From positions 4,922,005-4,986,004 of the forward strand of contig JAJKFH010003504.1 in NCBI GenBank assembly GCA_023333565.1: a stretch of 64,000 bases of DNA, given 5' to 3'. The position numbers were made by a program, and so were the translations under genes. The stretch comes from Puffinus mauretanicus. Lineage: Eukaryota; Chordata; Aves; Procellariiformes; Procellariidae. The notes below the pieces were generated by a model that had not been told where the DNA came from, searched no databases, and saw only the letters and a program-made list of their open reading frames with translations. Within the stretch, counting starts at the first letter, position 1, and each line of letters starts with the position of its first letter. Below, piece by piece: positions 12,167 through 23,992 of this stretch.

Positions 12167-15100
12167 CTCTACCATCCCCTTTTGCTTTTTTAATCTGCTA
12201 CTTCTCTCTGCAATACTCACTCCCACTGCAGATGGTATTACGGCAAAGGGAGCCCTCTCCTCTCCTGCTTTCTCCTGGAAACAGCAGGTCACCCTGCAGA
12301 GAGCTTTACAAAAGTGGTCTGGCATGTTTTTTAATACATGAACGGATCTGTCAGTTAACTCCTGCCCACACAAATGCCCCATTATTTGCCACATTTTCTG
12401 CTGCTGTGGCTCAGAGGTATCCTTCCTGACACTGCAGTAGCACCTTACTGGCTATAACTCGATGTTTCTGTTTAAAGGCATTTTAATTCTTCATGAAAGA
12501 TTCTGTTTTACATTTTTGCATAGGTAAAGTGTCAATATATGCCACAAAATGAATCACAAGGATGACAAAGGTTTTCTTAAAAATGTGACCTAGGGCTGCA
12601 GAATAATTTGGTTTGCTTTTTTGGTTTTACTACGTTGCCTTTCTCCATAATCCAGGTAAAACCTGATCGTTGCTACATTGTTTGCAATAGAAAAATAACA
12701 TATTTGACTATCTATATTGAAGCTAGTCAAGTAAAATAATGCACCCAGTTAAGCTGTGACCTTCTGTTTATACACTGCTGAAAGCTTCCATCTAAAAGAC
12801 ACAGCAGCTAGCATGTTAATGGTTTTAATTATGGAGTACAAGTAGAATACACAAACAGAAGCCAACTTTGCCGTTGCAAAGAGCATTACATTTAGATGAG
12901 TGAAGAACAATTATAGCAAATTGCTTCAAGGATGACATTGTCTGGTGGAAAAATAGGGGGGAGGAAAAAAAAAGTCAAAATACCCTAATTCCTATGCTTC
13001 ACCTCAATACATATCCAGTGGCCTACAATGTTGTTCTTCTCCCACAAGAGTCCCATTTCCCACTTCTTCTCTCAAAGAGAGCTTGTATGCAACTCATCAA
13101 TTAAAAAGAAAGGACATGACAAATATTTCAGCTAACACTTGACCATTCTCTATTACAATAACTGCAGTGGCTACAGAAGCCACAAGATGGCACATTGTTT
13201 GTTCCCTGTTTCTCACAGTATAAACAAAATACTGTGTTAGGAATCAGAATGATGAACTACTGCAGCTTTATTAGCCCCATTATCTTTTCAACAACAAACA
13301 CTTTCCTCTGTGTGCAACGTGTAAGATTTTAATTGCAGCAACTATTGAAGTTTCAGGAAAAAAAATTCAGAATTACCATGTTTGCACCCAAGGGCATCGT
13401 TCCCACCTCCAGAAAGTATATACACACTATGGTAGTGAAATATTACTGCTTTTACCTAAAAGCCCGCTGCGGTGTGTTCACAGATGTATTTTGGTTAGTA
13501 TAATCTGACTACAAAAACAGATTTGTAAAACTATCTGAATAATCAAAACACTAGTACAACACACAAATCCCAGTGAATATAGTATAAAACTTGCTTCCAA
13601 TCCCTCAAATTCTTTTATTGAATGCATTCACCACTCAGGCAATATTTACGAATCCTACACACCTGCGTCATTACTACAACACCGTTGATGTCCACCCTGT
13701 TTTGTGAACACATTTTCTTCTCCACGGAAATTACCTGAAATACGAATTCCTATATGAGGAAAGAGTCATGTTCATTCCCGTGACCTCATTCCCAAATCCT
13801 ACTCAGAATTTGAGGTGACCACAAATAATTGTATTTCATGAAAGTTTTCAGGGTTTGATCTAGAGTTCTATTCTGCATTGGAACGAAATGGACACCTCTG
13901 AACCTGGGGGAGGCAGGGGGAAGGAGAGGGGAAACAGGACAGTGGCTGCTTTCTACTTTAGTATATCTCTGTGATCATTTTTGCATCTTAGTATGAACTC
14001 CTCCTTCACCTTTTCTAGACACACTTTCCAGCATCATACAGTGGTTTGGTATTACACTTGTCCTAGTTTCACACAGTGAAAACTATGTCCTGAAGAAGAC
14101 AGATACCAGAAACTTGAAAGTCAATGCCACCTTTGGTTCTGTCATAGTTCACACTAGTCTGGGATGTCCGGAAAGACACTCTTTTAGATAAATAAACATT
14201 GACTATAAAACTCCAAATGTCTCTTCTGGGTGTTTTGCAGGCTAATTTTGCTTTTAACACAAAGAATATAATTATGAAATGTATCTATAAACCCCTTTCG
14301 AGTGAGCTAGCAAAGCAATACTCCAGCTCCCTTAATAAAAACTCTTTGAGCTGCAATGTTTCTAGGTTTCAAATATTAAAGCTACATTTTATGTGGTGCT
14401 TATCTACCACAGTGACAGGATTCTACAAGACAGTTTCTAATTCAATCCACAGCAGTCCCATCTACTGCTTATTGATGTTCCTAAGCTTGTGTAAAATTAT
14501 ATCGTGTTTTCTTTTGAGTCTGGGAATATTTCTCTGTTTTGGATTTTATTAAACCTAGTAATCTAAAAAGCTAAATTTGTCTTATACAAGTCAGACTGCA
14601 GTCAAATACCAGAGAAGAGCTTCATGAGATGAAATGCTGTTCTCCAGCCCTACCCTTTCTGATCTCTTCAGAGGAACTCTTGTACCTTAAAAGGACAGAA
14701 CACAGCTACAAGTTGTACTGTACTATACTGTTTTCTAGAATCAATTCTTAAAGTTCACCAGCAACTTGTATGTGATGAAGTGGTATAGGAACACAAGTAT
14801 TTAGAAAATCATTTGGTGCACACTATTTATCATTATGAAATGTTTCATATCATTCTTAATGGTGCTAACCCAGGTCTTTTGTAATATTGACCTATGTGCA
14901 TTTAGCGTAGAAGTAGTCCAGAAATATCTATATATCTAATCACCTCAACACACCTTAATAACCAGTTATTAAGGGAGTTGCAGTTTCTGCCTCCAGAAGG
15001 CAACTGCTTTGTATGTATGAAACAAAAGAAACATGCTTTTATTTTCTCTGGTTCTTTGCTTTTGAAACTCCCTTCTTTGGCACTTCAAAAAACAAAACCA

Positions 15101-16532
15101 GGAGGCAAGATGAAGATGACAGCAGGGGAAGACTCAGGGAGAAGGGGAAGGAAGACTGTACTTCTTCCCACAAGGGTTTGTTGTGGCCTTGAAAGATTTA
15201 TGCAATTATATCTACAACAATTATAGATAGTAGTTTCCTTTCCCTATCTAATTAGAGTAAAATTACATCAAGAAATTGAATACATTTTTTATTCCGTTCA
15301 ATTCTGTAATAAGGGACATTAGTGTTCTCAAACTGCAATAGCTAGAAGGAAAGACGTACTACAGCAGGCTGCTTTCAAACAAAACTCATATGCAGTAGCC
15401 TGAAAACAACACAGATTTTTTGCACACATAACATGCTGCACGCAACCAATTGCAAGTTACATAAAAAGGAAAATGCTTAATTTTTTTTTCCCCTCTGTTA
15501 AAATTATATATTTTTATGGCGGGCACTCAGCTTAAGTTGAGGCTAAATACGTGGCACTCTCCATGGTGAATACTGACCCCTCAGGGGAGCTAAAGACTGG
15601 AAAAGTGAACATAAAATATGACATGTACACAGCATATGTGATCTTTAAATCAAAATTGCTGCTATCATGATAACATCTGTGAAAGAAAACCCTGGGTTCA
15701 CCAGTAAAAGGGTTCAGGAGAGACCTTATTTGGTCAATAAAGGACTTCCCTGAATCCTCAGACTTCAAGGTACTTTAAACATGAGATTTTGAACATGCAC
15801 AGTGATAAAGGGTTATGGAGATAAGGTGAGAAGGGCCCCAAACTCACTATGAAGCACAATTAAAAGCAGTCTCATTTGACTAGCAGTCTCTGTCAATAAG
15901 ATAGTAATTTTTCTTGGTCAGAGGAAAAGGAAAAAATCATAGGAAGAGGGTGTCTAAAAGGCTGTTTCCAGGCTGAACTTCTCTCCATTAAAGCACATGG
16001 CATTGCAGGTGAGACACGTACCTACTGAGGTTAGCGAGAGATTACAGAAACCACTCATGCTGTTTCATGAGTCCCTGGTGCTAATAATTCAAGTCCGCAA
16101 GGCATGACAAGCAGCAGAAAGCTGTACGTACCAACCTTAGTAAAGAAGACTGAACTTCACTGTGAGAAGACAATTTGATTCAGCACTCTTTAACCAAGGT
16201 TCCCAAGACAATAAATCCAATCACCTACCACTATATGTTCATCTTCAAACAAATCTTAAGTAGAAATTTTTAAAACGGGCTGGTCTGACTGTATACATAC
16301 CTCCTCTAAGGCATGATGAGCCTGCTTATATCTGCCAGTTTCTTTTTTCACCTGACATTTTCACCGTCTTTTTCTCTTTCTTTTTGCTTCTTGCAGGCTC
16401 TTAAAAACATATTGCAAACTGAATGGTATTATGGCTTTTAATAAAAATTTACTTAACCTGGAATAAGCTTAATTTTCCAGTCTCAGGTATTGTAAGTCAT
16501 GATAAAATCCAAGGTCTGCTAAAAAAACCTCT

Positions 16533-17078
16533 TGTGGTTTAACTCCAGCCGGCAACTAAGCCCCACACAGCTGCTCGCTTACTCCCCCCCGGTGGGATGG
16601 GGGAGAGAATCGGAAGGGTAAAAGTGAGAAAACTCGTGATTGAGATAAAGACAGTTTAATAGGTAAAGCAAAAGCCACGCGCACAAGCAAAGCGAAACAA
16701 GGAATTCATTCACTCCTTCCCATCGGCAGGAGGGCATTCAGCCGTCTCCAGGAAAGCAGGGCTCCATCAAGCATAATGGTTACTTAGGAAGACAAATGCT
16801 GCAACTCCAAATGTCCCCCTTTTCTCCTTCTTCCCCCAGCTTTTATTGCTGAGCACGATGTCATATGGTATGGAACATCCCTTTGGTCCCAGCTGTGTCC
16901 CCTCCCTCTGGCAGGACAGTCTGAGGAGCAGAGAAGGCCTTGACTCTGTGTAAACACTGCTCAGCAATAGCTAAAACGTCCCTGTGTTACCAACACTGTT
17001 TTCAGCACAAATCCAAAACATAGCCCCATACAAACTACTATAAAGAAAATTAACTCTATCCCAGCTAAAACCAGTACA
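16533..17078 (-). mobile_element. Solo LTR of an avian endogenous retrovirus (ERVL-like)
   Basis: Read on the minus strand, the 546-bp element begins TGTACTGGTTTTAGCTGGGA and ends GGAGTTAAACCACA, so it has TG...CA ends. The sequence matches the LTR type that I recall as abundant in many bird genomes, with blocks such as TAGAGTTAATTTTC, GGCCTTGACTCTGTG-like and ACTGTCTTTATCTC. On the minus strand AATAAAAGC (plus 16842-16847) could be a TATA-like or poly(A) signal, and ATTAAA (plus 16656-16661) lies just before ACTGTCTTTATCTC. No internal retroviral genes flank it, so it is a solo LTR left by recombination. The flanking 5-mers CCTCT and GAACA do not form a target-site duplication. Family naming is from memory and approximate. 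Confidence 0.85.
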
Positions 17079-17412
17079 GAACAAAAAAACCCTCAACAAT
17101 CTGTCAAAGATACTACCTCACAAGCAAATGTGTGAACATAAGAGCAGCAATACTGGTTGGACCAAGTATCTCCCCAATATCTCCTGTGTCCCACAGGAGC
17201 CAGAAGAGGAAAAAAGGACAATTCCCACCCAGTTTCTACAGCTAGGTGTGCTGACTCCTGCTCTAGGAGCTCATCTCCCATTCTCCTATATGAGCAGAAA
17301 GGAGAGTGGAGGAAGGTCACTACTGCAATTCCTTAACCAAAATCTGCACCACCTCAGACACCAAACTTTGGAAATGTGGCCTTCCTCCATCCCAAGTAGC
17401 ATGGGAATACCC

Positions 17413-17750
17413 AGAATAGAATAGAACAGAATAGAATAATTTTCAGTTGGAAGGGACCTACAAGGATCCTCTAGTCCAACTGCCTGACCAATTCAGAGTT
17501 CACCAAGAGTTAAAGCAAATTATTAAGAGCATTGTCTAAATGCCTCTGAAACGCTGATAGGCTTGGGGCATCGACCACCTCTTTAGGAAGGCTGTTCCAG
17601 TGTTTGACCACCCTCTCGATAAAGAAATGCTTCCTCATGTCCAGTCTAAACCTCCTCTGGCACAGCTTTGAACCATTCTCATGTGTCCTATCACTGGATA
17701 CCAGGGAGAAGAGATTAGCACCTCCCTCTCCACTTTGGTGCTGTGTAAAC
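17413..17750 (-). mobile_element. 5'-truncated CR1 LINE, subfamily with TTCTA/TTCTG tail
   Basis: On the plus strand it starts with an AGAATAGAATAGAAC tail (17413-17437), then TTCAGTTGGAAGGGACCTAC, the reverse complement of the CR1 3' UTR block. Next come ORF2 C-terminal codons, including the reverse complement of AGGTTTAGACTGGACAT and ACACTGGAACAGCCTTCCTA. It ends in the region coding for ...NLFSLVS near 17735-17750. It belongs to the same subfamily as the copy at 42650-42967. The non-coding fragment could not retrotranspose. Confidence 0.9.
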
Positions 17751-20700
17751 CCCTGGTGCTACCACCTGGCACCCTAAGCTTTTCCACGTGACATAGCTGC
17801 TTTATCTAGGTGTGCACCTCTGTCATCTGTCCCTCTCCAGCAGCTAACTCAGATGAGCTGGAGGATGGAGTGTCTGGGCAGTTGTAGACTGGGCAGAACT
17901 CTCTCTGCTCTGGTTGTTGCACCTGAGGATGTTCTTGGTTGATTTTACCTGGCTCAGACACCTTCTGGACTATGGCCTGCTGGGATATGTGCCCCCGTGC
18001 TGCGTGCCCTATCCTCAAGATGGTCCATATACTGCATCTCCCCACCATTTGCTTTAAGATGTGAAACTCTCCCACAATCCTATTTCCTCTTGCCTCAAGG
18101 TTACCCCAGTGAAAAGATAACTTCTGCCTGTCCCTTCATTTCTGCTGTCTTCATTTATGGTCATGTTGGCCTTTTTTTGTGCTCTATTCCTTTCCTAGTA
18201 ATTTCTAATATAAGAGAAGAGTTTAGGGGTTTGGATTTTGGGGTTTGGTGTTTTTTTTTAGCACTACTGAGGTGATCTTATCTGGGAACTATCATGACTC
18301 TAAGATCTCTGTCCTAGGTACCCAGAGCCCACCATGTTAAAAGCGTTCACCCAGTCTGCACCACCACGTGTACTGCTTTACAAACATTCAAACTAAATTT
18401 CTTTAGCCATTTTATCTCACAGTCTTTTAAGATCCTTTTGCAATTCATCATCTAGACTGTCTTTGCTACCTAAACCTGCAATTTATCATCACCTAATAAA
18501 TATAATTCTTGATTATTCATCCCAAACTCAAATTAGACAATATATGAACCTAACCTATTTTGCTCTTTTTACCTCCTCCTAAGACTAAATCACCTACACT
18601 CAAGGTCAACACCAAGCTGCTACAGAGATTCTGCAAATCATTTCATGCATATCATAATAGGAAAATTCACATAGCAACATAAAGTTTGTCTTGTTCATAT
18701 TGTAATGGCAAATCTACCTGTATTCCAGTATATATAGATTTTTCTATGTGAAGCATGACAATATTTTAGACCTTTCTATTTTAGATCTTTCTATTTTAGA
18801 TTTACACAAAGTTGCGTCCTTCAACAATTTTTGCCTCCACTAGCACACACTAATGATGGAAGATAAAAAAATTTACATATTTGTTTTAATCCAAGTCATG
18901 TGTGTTATGGAACATTTAAACAGAATTCTGTTTTATTTCATGAGAACGTGACAAGTAAATTTAAAAATATATAAAATCTAGAATTTGTTGATTTGGGTTT
19001 TTTTTTGATAGAGAAAGAGAAGTGCAAGAAAAGGTGGGGAAAAAAAACCATTTTCAAGAGGGTTTTTTGATTTTGCTGTTTAACAGTGTCAAATGAGTAC
19101 AAAGCAATTAATTCCGTAAATGATTATTCTGAATACGAACAGTACAAGAATTCTTTAAAATAATCCTCTATTAGAGCCTGCACTGCATTTAATTTTAAAA
19201 AGGGAAGCTTCTGAAAGAATGGAATTGTGAATGATTGTTATGACCCACTCACTATTATCACTCAAGCACTGCTAACAGGACTATAATATAATCCATTCCT
19301 CATTAAAAATGCTTTATATCCTTTTGCATAGTTAAGTTTTGTCTTCTGAAGTTTAAAAGGATTCTGCTTGAAGGTTAACTTAGAACAAGATATCACTATA
19401 TCCATGAATTATAACTGTTCGTCTACAAGTAACAGCATTGATGAGGATAAGTTTGCTAAATCAGAGTAGTAACATAATAGGAGAAACTGAGTTCACTACA
19501 CAAATATCCTGAAAACAGATATACATAACATTATATACAGTCTCTTATACTAATCTCTAACACTGCTAGTAATAAATATACCGGTGTTGTATTTAGAGAT
19601 TATTATTTAAATTCTGCTTGCACTGAAGTGAGCAGAAGGCTTCGAACTTAACCAAGCTCTTACAGATTCATACTGAGATACATTTTCATTGTATTTTTAC
19701 CTTTTCCAAATATATATTTATTTCATACAGCTTAATAAGGGACTTCAAACTGTGAAGTTGAAACGTGGTGAGAACTTGCACGCTCTTGCAAACATTACAG
19801 TGACTGCCAACATTCTTCTTTCATAATTGCTATGTTTACAATAAACATTTTTATTTTCAATTTGCTTTTAATCAAATACGGAAAAGAAAGGATATAATGC
19901 AGAGCGAGTAAGACTTCATTTGTAATCTCTGAAATACAATACTATATAACACTCATTATACGCACTGCAAAATTAATATAGCCATATTTATATTCAAAAT
20001 GAATTATCCCTTACTTCAGATCTCTTATCTGAGCTGTTGCAAAGAAGACTCCATGATTTTCAGCAAAACCTGCTAACTTATATTTGCTGACAATTCAGAA
20101 AGCATGAGTAAGAACTGACTTAGCCTTTTAAAACATCATATACTTGGCTGTACACTAATAAAAATTCTGAAAACATATTCATAATAAGTTTCCAAACCAT
20201 TAGAGCAAATTAGGAATGATATATGACATACATACCTAATGGTAGTCTCTTAGACACAACCACATGCAGTTGCCGATTATGTTTAATCATATTACTTACA
20301 ACAGCCAAGATATTCTGTGACTGACACATTACCTGAAAACAATTCAATCTAGTTTTGTGCTTCTTCAGTAGGCGCTCTTCCAAACTTTGTCTCCATTTAA
20401 AAATAGTAAGAAGAGATGGCCACTTCAGCTGGCTTGACTCTTGGGTTTTTCCTTTCTGCCCATCCAAAGAACACCTTTTTTGGTAATGTGGGTGCAAAGC
20501 CTCATGAGATGCTGCTTTTACATTAGGTACACTTCCTCTGTGATTTATCAAGCTTGAGTTATTTACCACTAGATAGTTCATTTTTAACCCTAGTTTTCTG
20601 ATAACTGTTTTCTCACTTTTTAAAAAACGCTATAATATAAAAAGAAAGTTTCCCTTACACATCTTTTTCAAAGCCTTATGAAACAGTTTTTGTTTTCTGT

Positions 20701-21534
20701 ATACAATAGTATTCTGTACCCTAAATTATAAACCCATAAATTTTGCTGTAATTTGTGGTATTTGATGTTATTAACTGCACAATCCCAAACTGAGTTTGTG
20801 TCATGCACATGCCACAAAATTGTTTATCATTTTTATCTGACCTATCTCAGAGCCTCAGAGAGGATCCTAATCCATTATTAGCAACTCTTATACCAGACAG
20901 GCTATGTGGTAGCTGTTGTCTCTCACTTGTGTGTCCTGTGCTGTTCCTCTTCTATTGTACTAATGTTAGTGTTTTCTATTTTATAGTTGCCAAAAGCGAT
21001 CACAGCATCAGTGCACTCATGCAGCATGAAAAACAACTCCATTGACACATATTCAATGTAGCCAATAAAGATGTAGTAGCCTTATGAAAAGCCTGTGAGA
21101 AAACAAAACAAAAAAAAAAAGCTTCCTGAATATAGTTTGCAGAGCCACATAATTAAGTGCCAGAGGGCTATGAATTCTGCTGGATGAGCTGAACTGGGTT
21201 TTGTTTTGTTTTGTTTTTAAAATCAATCATGCAAGCTTGAGCCCACGCAAGGACACACATATCTCTCCACACCAAAACAATAATAGGAAAATAATGCCTA
21301 AAGCAGAAGCTATAGCTAGCAGAGTTGCAATTGTGAAAAAGCTGTCTGATCTTTCCCTCCCCCTCTGCACCCCCCTCAAACACACTGGAAATAAAAAGAA
21401 TTGTCTGCAAATTTTGCAGCCTCTGACTTAAATTCCTAGAAGCCAAGCTGACATATTTGTCATTAATCAGATGATGTTCTTGCTACTATCACACAGTTGT
21501 CTTCATTTCAGGTAGCATTTGAGAAACAAGTTTT
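17751..21534. other. AT-rich unique DNA, no gene seen
   Basis: No exon-like signal or recognisable repeat was found apart from a small tandem duplication of TTTCTATTTTAGAT near 18772-18800 and a (TTTTG)n run at 21198-21218. The open frame on the minus strand at 20210-20581 has no family resemblance. Confidence 0.5.
21198..21218 (+). repeat. (TTTTG)n microsatellite
   Basis: About four units of TTTTG ending in a T-run. Confidence 0.85.
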
Positions 21535-22231
21535 CATAGAATAATAGAATCATTAAGGTTGGAAAAGATCTCTAAGATCATCGAGTCCAACCGTCAACCC
21601 AACACCACCATGCCCACTACACCATGTCCCTAAGGGCCTCATCTACACGTCTTTTAAATACTTCCAGGGATAGGGACTCCACCACTTCCCTGGGCAGCCT
21701 GTTCCAAGGCCTGACCACTCTTTCAGGAAAGAATTTTTTCCTAATGTCCAATCTAAACCTCCCCTGGTGCAACTTGAGGCCATTTCCTCTCATCCTATCG
21801 CTTGTTACTTGGGAGAAGAGACCAACACCCACCTCACTACAACCTCCTTTCAGGTAGCTGTAGAGCACGATGAGGTCTCCCCTCAGCCTCCTCTTCTCCA
21901 GGCTAAACAACCCCAGTTCCCTCAGCCGCTCCCCATCAGACTTGTGCTCCAGGCCCTTCACCAGCTTCGTTGCCCTTCTCTGGACACACTTCAGCACCTC
22001 CATGTCCTTCTTGGAGTGAGGGGCCCAAAACTGAACACAGGATTCGAGGTGCGGCCTCACCAGTGCCGAGTACAGGGGCATGATCACCTCCCTGCTCCTG
22101 CTGGCCACACTATTTCTGATACAGGTCAGGATGCCGTTGGCCTTCTTGGCCACCTGGGCACACTGCCGGCTCATGTTCAGCCGGCTGTCAACCAGCACCC
22201 CCAGGTTCTTTTCCTCTGGGCAGCTTTCTAG
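21535..22231 (-). mobile_element. 5'-truncated CR1 LINE with open ORF2 C-terminus
   Basis: The 3' end is at 21535, where the plus strand reads CATAGAATAATAGAATCATT (reverse complement of an ATTCTATG-type tail) followed by the reverse complement of the GGTTGGACTCGATGATC block. The 5' truncation is near 22231, where similarity to ORF2 stops abruptly at GCAGCTTTCTAGC. The whole retained ORF2 part is free of stops and frameshifts, so this is the best-preserved coding CR1 piece in the window. It is too short to be active: the endonuclease and reverse-transcriptase catalytic motifs are missing. Confidence 0.93.
21617..22198 (-). CDS. CR1 ORF2 C-terminal fragment (193 codons, no catalytic core)
   Basis: The frame codes for the post-catalytic part of CR1 reverse transcriptase. 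From its N-terminus it holds [73 protein letters not shown] and [17 protein letters not shown], the conserved C-terminal blocks of the family in the right order. The first Met is internal; the frame is open further upstream to the truncation at 22231 (reading ...EEKNLGV before it), so this is the tail of a longer protein and not a gene with its own start. The natural stop is kept. No promoter is implied. The intact frame suggests a relatively young insertion, since decay introduces stops quickly. Confidence 0.85.
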   Translation of the reverse strand: MLVDSRLNMSRQCAQVAKKANGILTCIRNSVASRSREVIMPLYSALVRPHLESCVQFWAPHSKKDMEVLKCVQRRATKLVKGLEHKSDGERLRELGLFSLEKRRLRGDLIVLYSYLKGGCSEVGVGLFSQVTSDRMRGNGLKLHQGRFRLDIRKKFFPERVVRPWNRLPREVVESLSLEVFKRRVDEALRDMV

Positions 22232-22235
22232 CTGT

Positions 22236-22269
22236 ATTTTCTATTTAGTGTTAACACTAAATAGAAAAT
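22236..22269. repeat. Perfect 34-bp palindrome at a CR1 5' junction
   Basis: The left arm ATTTTCTATTTAGTGTT (22236-22252) is followed without a spacer by its exact reverse complement (22253-22269). It starts five bases beyond the point where the minus-strand CR1 loses similarity (about 22231), that is, at the element's truncated 5' end. Zero-spacer palindromes of this length are unexpected by chance. A fold-back or template-switch event during insertion is the simplest reading. Confidence 0.95.
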
Positions 22270-23654
22270 CAATGTACAGAAAAACTTTTTCGCAGCCCCC
22301 ACCTTTCTTTTTTTGGAGGCATGATTTAAAAGACTCAGTGTCCAAACACCTATCTGCTGGTATTATTGAGCAATGAGTTCAATAATTACTGGGACATTTC
22401 TGAGCAAATCTGGACAACTCTCAGAGTTCCTGGCAATTTTCATGGGAACAGCAGGAAACTTGAAAGAAAGAGAACATGTTATTGCTTCCAGTGAAGGAAA
22501 GGCTGCAGCACTGTTACATTTTTAAGCACCAGATAATCCACTCAGAATTAAGAAAACTGGGGGTAAAACTACAATGACAGCATGCACTCAATACATTTAA
22601 GAATCAAATGAGGAGACAGGAGTCTATCAGAAACTAAATTCTGCCATTCCTTGTACTTATTTTCTATTATTAGAAGTAGAGGGCCACAAGGGAAACAAAT
22701 TCAGCAGTACCACTAGGAAATATTTAAGGTACGTGAATGAAGCACAAAAAGAGAGATGTTTCTGGATTTTGTAATGCAAGATGGGTTTGGTTTTTGGTTT
22801 GGTTTGGTTTTTTGGGGGGGTAGGGTGGAGGGATGGGGAGGATACACACCACATATGGGACTGTCAAGTCTGAGTACCATTTGCTCTAAAGCAATACCAG
22901 TAACGTCCTCCCACCAAACTATTAGAAAAAACTGCAAACAAGCCAGAAAGATTCTACTTATCCCTCAAAGCAAAGCATCATTTTCAGCTGGAAGACCTCT
23001 GTTGCATCTAGATGGATAAAAAGAAATCATGACTGTCAAGTAGCACAAACAGACTTTATTATTATTATCAGAAGGGAAGTAAAACAGTCCAAGAGAAAAC
23101 TAATTTTGTTGCTCAGCTAGTATTTTTCCATCACTTGCACAGCACTGGGCTTGACTGAGCTGTTTTATTGTCTTCATTATTTTCAACACTTGTATAATTG
23201 TTTTTTTTGTTAAAATCTCTAAAATAATTTTCTGCTGAGTTTCAGGAGTAGATACACAATATTTTGCAACTAGCATGTGAAATTGAGAAAATTCTATAAT
23301 TTCTCCAGCTTTAGGGTAAGAAATCATATTTTCACTTTAAACCACAAAAGAAGGTCATGGACAACATCATCAGAGGATCATTTCAGTCAGAATCAGATGT
23401 GAAAGGGTTGCCTCCCATTTATTTTTTCCTTTCCCAACGATATCGGGAAATGCACTGAAAAAAACCCACTTTTTTACAAACTTTCTCTAGGCATGTACAC
23501 AGCATTCAATGTGATACTTTTGTGGGGCTGGTGGTTGGGGACAACATATGAAAAAAATAAAAAGGGTAGTGGGGTGGTACTTGCCAGCAGGAAATTTCAG
23601 CTGGAAATACCTCAGCTGTGAAGTGACTACTTAGAGTTCAGAAGAGAGACAAGA
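22270..23654. other. AT-rich unique DNA, no gene seen
   Basis: This contains a G/T-rich low-complexity patch (22783-22845) and no recognisable exon or repeat. Confidence 0.5.
22783..22845 (+). repeat. G/T-rich low-complexity patch ((GGTTT)n then G-run)
   Basis: Degenerate GGTTT units lead into TTTTTTGGGGGGGTAGGG and further G-rich sequence. Simple repeat; the opposite strand is C/A-rich. Confidence 0.85.
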
Positions 23655-23992
23655 GGAAGACCAGAGGTCTTAAAAATGTAATATATGGGGAAAAAATTGA
23701 TTTATTTAGTCTAGGAAGAAGTCATAAAGAGGCATACTAGTCTTTAAAGAAAAAGATTCTGCAGTAAGAAGGAACTATATATTTATTAATACAAGAAGGC
23801 AAAGTACTTAAATTTCAATAAATATTTGGAAAGGAAACTTTCATAAATACAAGATGGGCTGGAGTAGATTGCCTGAGATGACTGTAGAAAAATGGTGAAT
23901 TTTCAGAGTGTATTAGAAAGACATCTATCAGGAATAGCTGATCTTGTCTTGAATCAGGGGGGTGGTCAAAGTGACCTTTTTAGTTACTCTTA
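23655..23992 (+). mobile_element. Ancient CR1-type LINE fragment (ORF2 C-terminus to 3' UTR)
   Basis: Degenerate but ordered similarity to older sauropsid CR1 lineages: AAAAATTGATTTATTTAGTCT (the ...GLFSLEKRR coding block), then GGAGTAGATTGCCTGAG, GTATTAGAAAGACATCTATC, AGGAATAGCTGATCTTG and AATCAGGGGGGTGGTCAA. These correspond to the conserved [14 protein letters not shown] and GGGWTGGACTAGATGACC regions. Divergence is much higher than in the bird-specific CR1 copies nearby. It is a non-coding fossil whose boundaries are approximate. Confidence 0.65.

Larger units (their letters stand above)
10173..16532. other. AT-rich unique DNA, no firm gene
   Basis: This holds a T-rich tract (10333-10380), a short membrane-type open frame (12029-12166, listed separately) and a purine-rich patch at about 13905-13937. 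A weak minus-strand exon-like segment lies at 13674-13745: a TTTCAG-type acceptor, 24 open codons and a GTGTGT donor. That short length is expected by chance, so it is not called as a gene. Confidence 0.4.

Noticed and set aside
13674..13745. Minus-strand segment with TTTCAG acceptor, 24 open codons and GTGTGT donor
   Set aside because: Such short open segments with passable splice sites are expected many times by chance in 64 kb on two strands.
21767..22231. 154-codon plus-strand open frame
   Set aside because: Antisense shadow of the CR1 ORF2 fragment on the minus strand.
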